A stretch of 47,558 nucleotides of DNA from positions 1 through 47,558 of the forward strand of contig NZ_JAGPXY010000051.1 of NCBI RefSeq assembly GCF_018070325.1, given 5' to 3'. The position numbers and the translations under genes are program-made. Below the pieces are notes generated by a model. It searched no databases, was not told the origin of the DNA, and saw only the letters and a list, made by a program, of their open reading frames with translations. Numbering within the stretch: position 1 is the first letter of the stretch; each line of letters begins with the position of its first letter. Of the stretch, positions 45,551 through 47,558 are shown in pieces. This stretch comes from Micromonospora sp. H61. GTDB taxonomy: Bacteria > Actinomycetota > Actinomycetes > Mycobacteriales > Micromonosporaceae.

Positions 45551-46549
45551 CTAGTCCAGCGGGCGGCGCGGCGAGGGCGGCTGTCCACCTGCTGGCCGAG
45601 CGGCCCAGTCCGCCAGCCGGCGGGCGTGTTCGGCCACCGCGGCGCGCAGCGCGTCCGGATGCCGCACTGTGAACGGACACCCCAGCCCGGCCAGCAGCGC
45701 CGCCATCCCGGGCAGGCTCTCCGCTCGGGCCCGCAGCAGCACCCCGTCGGTGGTGGCGGTCAACTCGGCCACGCTGGGCGGGATGCGGCGGCGGGCGGCG
45801 ACCAGGTCGGTCTCCAGCACGACCTCCACCTCGTGCGTGTACGGCACACCGGCCAGCGACCGGGTCACCCAGGTCACCGCTTCGAAGCCGTCCGGCACTG
45901 TGAACGTCGCCATGCCGGGCGTCACCGCGCCGATCCGGTCCAGTCGGAAGGTGCGGATCTCCCCGCGCCGGTGGTCGTGGCCGGTGACATACCAGCGGCC
46001 GGCGTGGAAGACCAGCCCGTACGGGTCGAGCTCGCGGTGCGACTGCTCGCCCCGCCAGGAGCGGTAGTCAAGCGCCACCCGCTGCCGGTGCCGGGTTGCC
46101 GAGGCCAGTGCGAGCAGGGTGCCGGACGCCGGTCCGCGCTCCGGTTCCGGACGACGCAGGGTGAAGCCCAGGTGCTCCTGGATGGCGGCGAGCCGGTCGG
46201 CGAGCGCGGCCGGCAGCACCCGGCGGATCTTCGCCAGCGCGGTGGCGGTGGCCGGCTGCTCGGTGGCGAGCCCGACCCGTTCGGCGACGACGAGGCCGAG
46301 CAGCACGGCCACCGCCTCGTCGTCGGTGAGCATCAGCGGCGGCAGCTGGTAACCGGGGTGCAGCCGGTAGCCGCCGTAGCGGCCCCGGTCGGCGGTGACG
46401 GGAATGCCCAGCTCGACGAGCGTGGTCGCGTACCGGCGGACGGTCCGCTCGTCCACACCGAGGTGGCCGGCGAGTTCGGCGGCCGTGGACCGGTGCCGGG
46501 TCTGCAGCAGTTCGAGCAGGGCCAGCACCCGCCCCGCGGGATGTGACAC
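45551..46549 (-). CDS. YafY-type HTH-WYL transcription regulator
   Basis: 332 residues. The N-terminal HTH (about 3-60) has RVLALLELLQTRHRSTAAEL and DERTVRRYATTLVELG. A WYL ligand-sensing domain (about 135-215) has VALDYRSWRGEQSHRELDPY and GRWYVTGHDHRRGEIRTFRLDR, then a WCX C-terminal extension. I chose GTG at 46547-46549, since AAGGAG lies 6 nt upstream; a TTG at 46564 would take in that ribosome site. It is divergent from the hydrolase gene, its most likely target. Its ligand is unknown. Confidence 0.9.
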   Translation of the reverse strand: MSHPAGRVLALLELLQTRHRSTAAELAGHLGVDERTVRRYATTLVELGIPVTADRGRYGGYRLHPGYQLPPLMLTDDEAVAVLLGLVVAERVGLATEQPATATALAKIRRVLPAALADRLAAIQEHLGFTLRRPEPERGPASGTLLALASATRHRQRVALDYRSWRGEQSHRELDPYGLVFHAGRWYVTGHDHRRGEIRTFRLDRIGAVTPGMATFTVPDGFEAVTWVTRSLAGVPYTHEVEVVLETDLVAARRRIPPSVAELTATTDGVLLRARAESLPGMAALLAGLGCPFTVRHPDALRAAVAEHARRLADWAARPAGGQPPSPRRPLD

Positions 46550-46564
46550 GGGCCACTCCTTCAA

Positions 46565-46628
46565 ACCGGGCGGATCCTGTCCGGAATAGATCGTACGGTC
46601 TGTCGGTAACCGAGAGAAGGAGCCGCAG
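46565..46628. promoter_or_regulatory. Divergent promoter/operator of regulator and hydrolase
   Basis: The 64-nt core of the 79-nt gap holds interrupted inverted motifs (CGGT...ACCG around 46595-46612) and the AAGGAG ribosome site of the hydrolase. It is a natural binding site for the WYL regulator, but no exact operator is known. Confidence 0.3.
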
Positions 46629-47357
46629 ATGGCGACATTCGTGCTGGTGCCGGGGTTCTGGTTGGGTGCCTGGGCGTGGCGGGACGTGACCGTCGCGCTG
46701 CGGTCGCAGGGGCACGAGGTCTATCCGATGACGCTGACCGGGGTGGCCGAACGCGACCACCTCGCCGGGCCGGAGGTCAGCCTGGACACGCACACCACCG
46801 ACATCGTCCGACTCATCGAGGTCGAGGACCTGCGCGACGTCCTGCTGGTCGGGCACTCCGGCGGCGGGATGCCGGCCGCCCAGGCGGTGGACCGCATCCC
46901 CGGCCGGATCGCCCGGATCGTCTACGTGGAGAGCGGGCCGTTGCCGGACGGCACGGCGCAGTTCGACACGCTGCCGCCGGAGGAGCAGCAGCGGCTGCGG
47001 GCAGCGATCGGAGCCGGGCACCTGCTGCCGCCGCCGGCCTGGGACCCGGCCGCCGACCCGACCAACCTGGCCGGCCTGGACGACCCGACGCTCGCGCTGC
47101 TGCGTACCCGGGCCACCCCGCAGCCACTGCGGGCCGCCACCGACCCGGTCCGACGCACCGGTGGGCGCCCGGTGCCGACGGCGCTGGTCGCCAGCACCTT
47201 CCCGCTGGACGTGGTGCGGCAGATGATCCAACAGGAGCATCCGTTCTTCACCGGCCTGGCCGACGGCCAACTGCATGAGCTGCCCACCGGGCACTGGCCG
47301 ATGCTCAGCGAGCCGAAGGCTCTGGCCGACGTCCTCGACCTGATCGCCCGCACCTGA
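46629..47357 (+). CDS. Alpha/beta hydrolase (esterase-like)
   Basis: 242 residues, cytoplasmic (no signal peptide). FVLVPGFWLGAWAW holds the oxyanion region, the nucleophile elbow is GHSGGG with Ser 77, and the general base is His 222 in GHWPMLSEP. This set resembles the salicylate-esterase-like (methylesterase) branch. The substrate is unknown. ATG 46629 behind AAGGAG. It is controlled probably by the divergent WYL regulator. A dispersed palindrome follows 18 nt after the stop. Confidence 0.9.
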   Translation: MATFVLVPGFWLGAWAWRDVTVALRSQGHEVYPMTLTGVAERDHLAGPEVSLDTHTTDIVRLIEVEDLRDVLLVGHSGGGMPAAQAVDRIPGRIARIVYVESGPLPDGTAQFDTLPPEEQQRLRAAIGAGHLLPPPAWDPAADPTNLAGLDDPTLALLRTRATPQPLRAATDPVRRTGGRPVPTALVASTFPLDVVRQMIQQEHPFFTGLADGQLHELPTGHWPMLSEPKALADVLDLIART

Positions 47358-47375
47358 GGACCACCCCACCGCGCC

Positions 47376-47442
47376 GATCTTGCAGTTTCGGTTGCCGAGA
47401 TGGGGTGAAATGCCCCCTACGTCGGGACAGTAAGTGCAAGAC
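47376..47442. repeat. Dispersed imperfect palindrome, copy 2
   Basis: Starts GATCTTGCAGTTTCGGTTGC and ends AGTAAGTGCAAGA. Ungapped match to 6208-6273 with about 52 of 66 positions equal. It lies just after the hydrolase gene. In 47443-47558 I see nothing else recognisable. Confidence 0.7.
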
Positions 47443-47558
47443 GCTTCTATGTCGGTGGTGATCGGTTCGGCTGGTTGCCGCTAGGTTCGGCGTCGGTGAT
47501 CGCTTGGGTGGCTCATTGCCGATCCGGCCGCTCGGAGTGCGGGTGTGCCTTGTGCAAG

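Overview
The window is very GC-rich, densely packed actinobacterial chromosome. Gene order and content point to the family Micromonosporaceae (Micromonospora or a close relative): actinobacterial-type integration host factor (mihF), BldD with its c-di-GMP signature, a PyrR-led pyr operon, an FMN-riboswitch rib operon that includes a PnuC-type transporter, and frequent GTGA/ATGA stop-start overlaps. The genus is an inference from style and gene order. I saw no tRNA, rRNA, CRISPR array, transposase or phage gene.

Layout. 1-5.6 kb (minus): pheS-pheT (pheT cut by the window edge), a TrmH-type RNA methyltransferase, and infC-rpmI-rplT behind a long leader with an intrinsic terminator; infC appears to start at ATC. 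5.6-7.5 kb (minus): hisE-hisG and a PH-domain membrane protein. 7.6-10 kb (plus): a polar amino acid ABC transporter (binding protein, permease, ATPase). 10-14.6 kb (minus): FMN riboswitch, ribD-ribE-ribM-ribBA-ribH. 14.6-16.3 kb (minus): rpe and a REC-GGDDF response regulator. 16.5-18.4 kb (plus): two tandem septum-formation-type lipoproteins. 18.4-21.4 kb (minus): def-fmt-rsmB. 21.4-25.2 kb (minus): an HTH-NB-ARC-TPR regulator and a kinase/ParB-like fusion. 25.5-42.1 kb (minus): a long run pyrR-pyrB-pyrC-carA-carB-pyrD-bioA-pyrF-mihF-gmk-rpoZ-coaBC-metK-priA. 42.4-42.9 kb (plus): bldD. 43-45.5 kb (minus): aroB-aroQ-efp-nusB. 45.5-47.4 kb: a WYL regulator divergent from an alpha/beta hydrolase.

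How the genes work together. Most of the window is core metabolism and translation: de novo UMP synthesis, flavin synthesis and uptake, initiator Met-tRNA formylation and N-terminal deformylation, Phe-tRNA charging, histidine and shikimate steps, SAM and CoA synthesis. BldD is a c-di-GMP-responsive developmental repressor and the REC-GGDDF protein may make that second messenger.

The most notable points are: (1) pyrD has no stop codon before bioA, and a nested inverted-repeat element sits in the junction; (2) the only Gmk-like gene has Arg in place of the P-loop Lys and lacks a recognisable lid; (3) priA has no ATG/GTG/TTG start, only a CTG overlapping the metK stop, and its helicase motifs are degenerate; (4) infC seems to use ATC; (5) a 66-nt imperfect palindrome occurs twice, 41 kb apart, each time just after a gene end; (6) a tandem duplication of cysteine-patterned lipoproteins includes the promoter; (7) a kinase is fused to a ParB/SerK-like motif.
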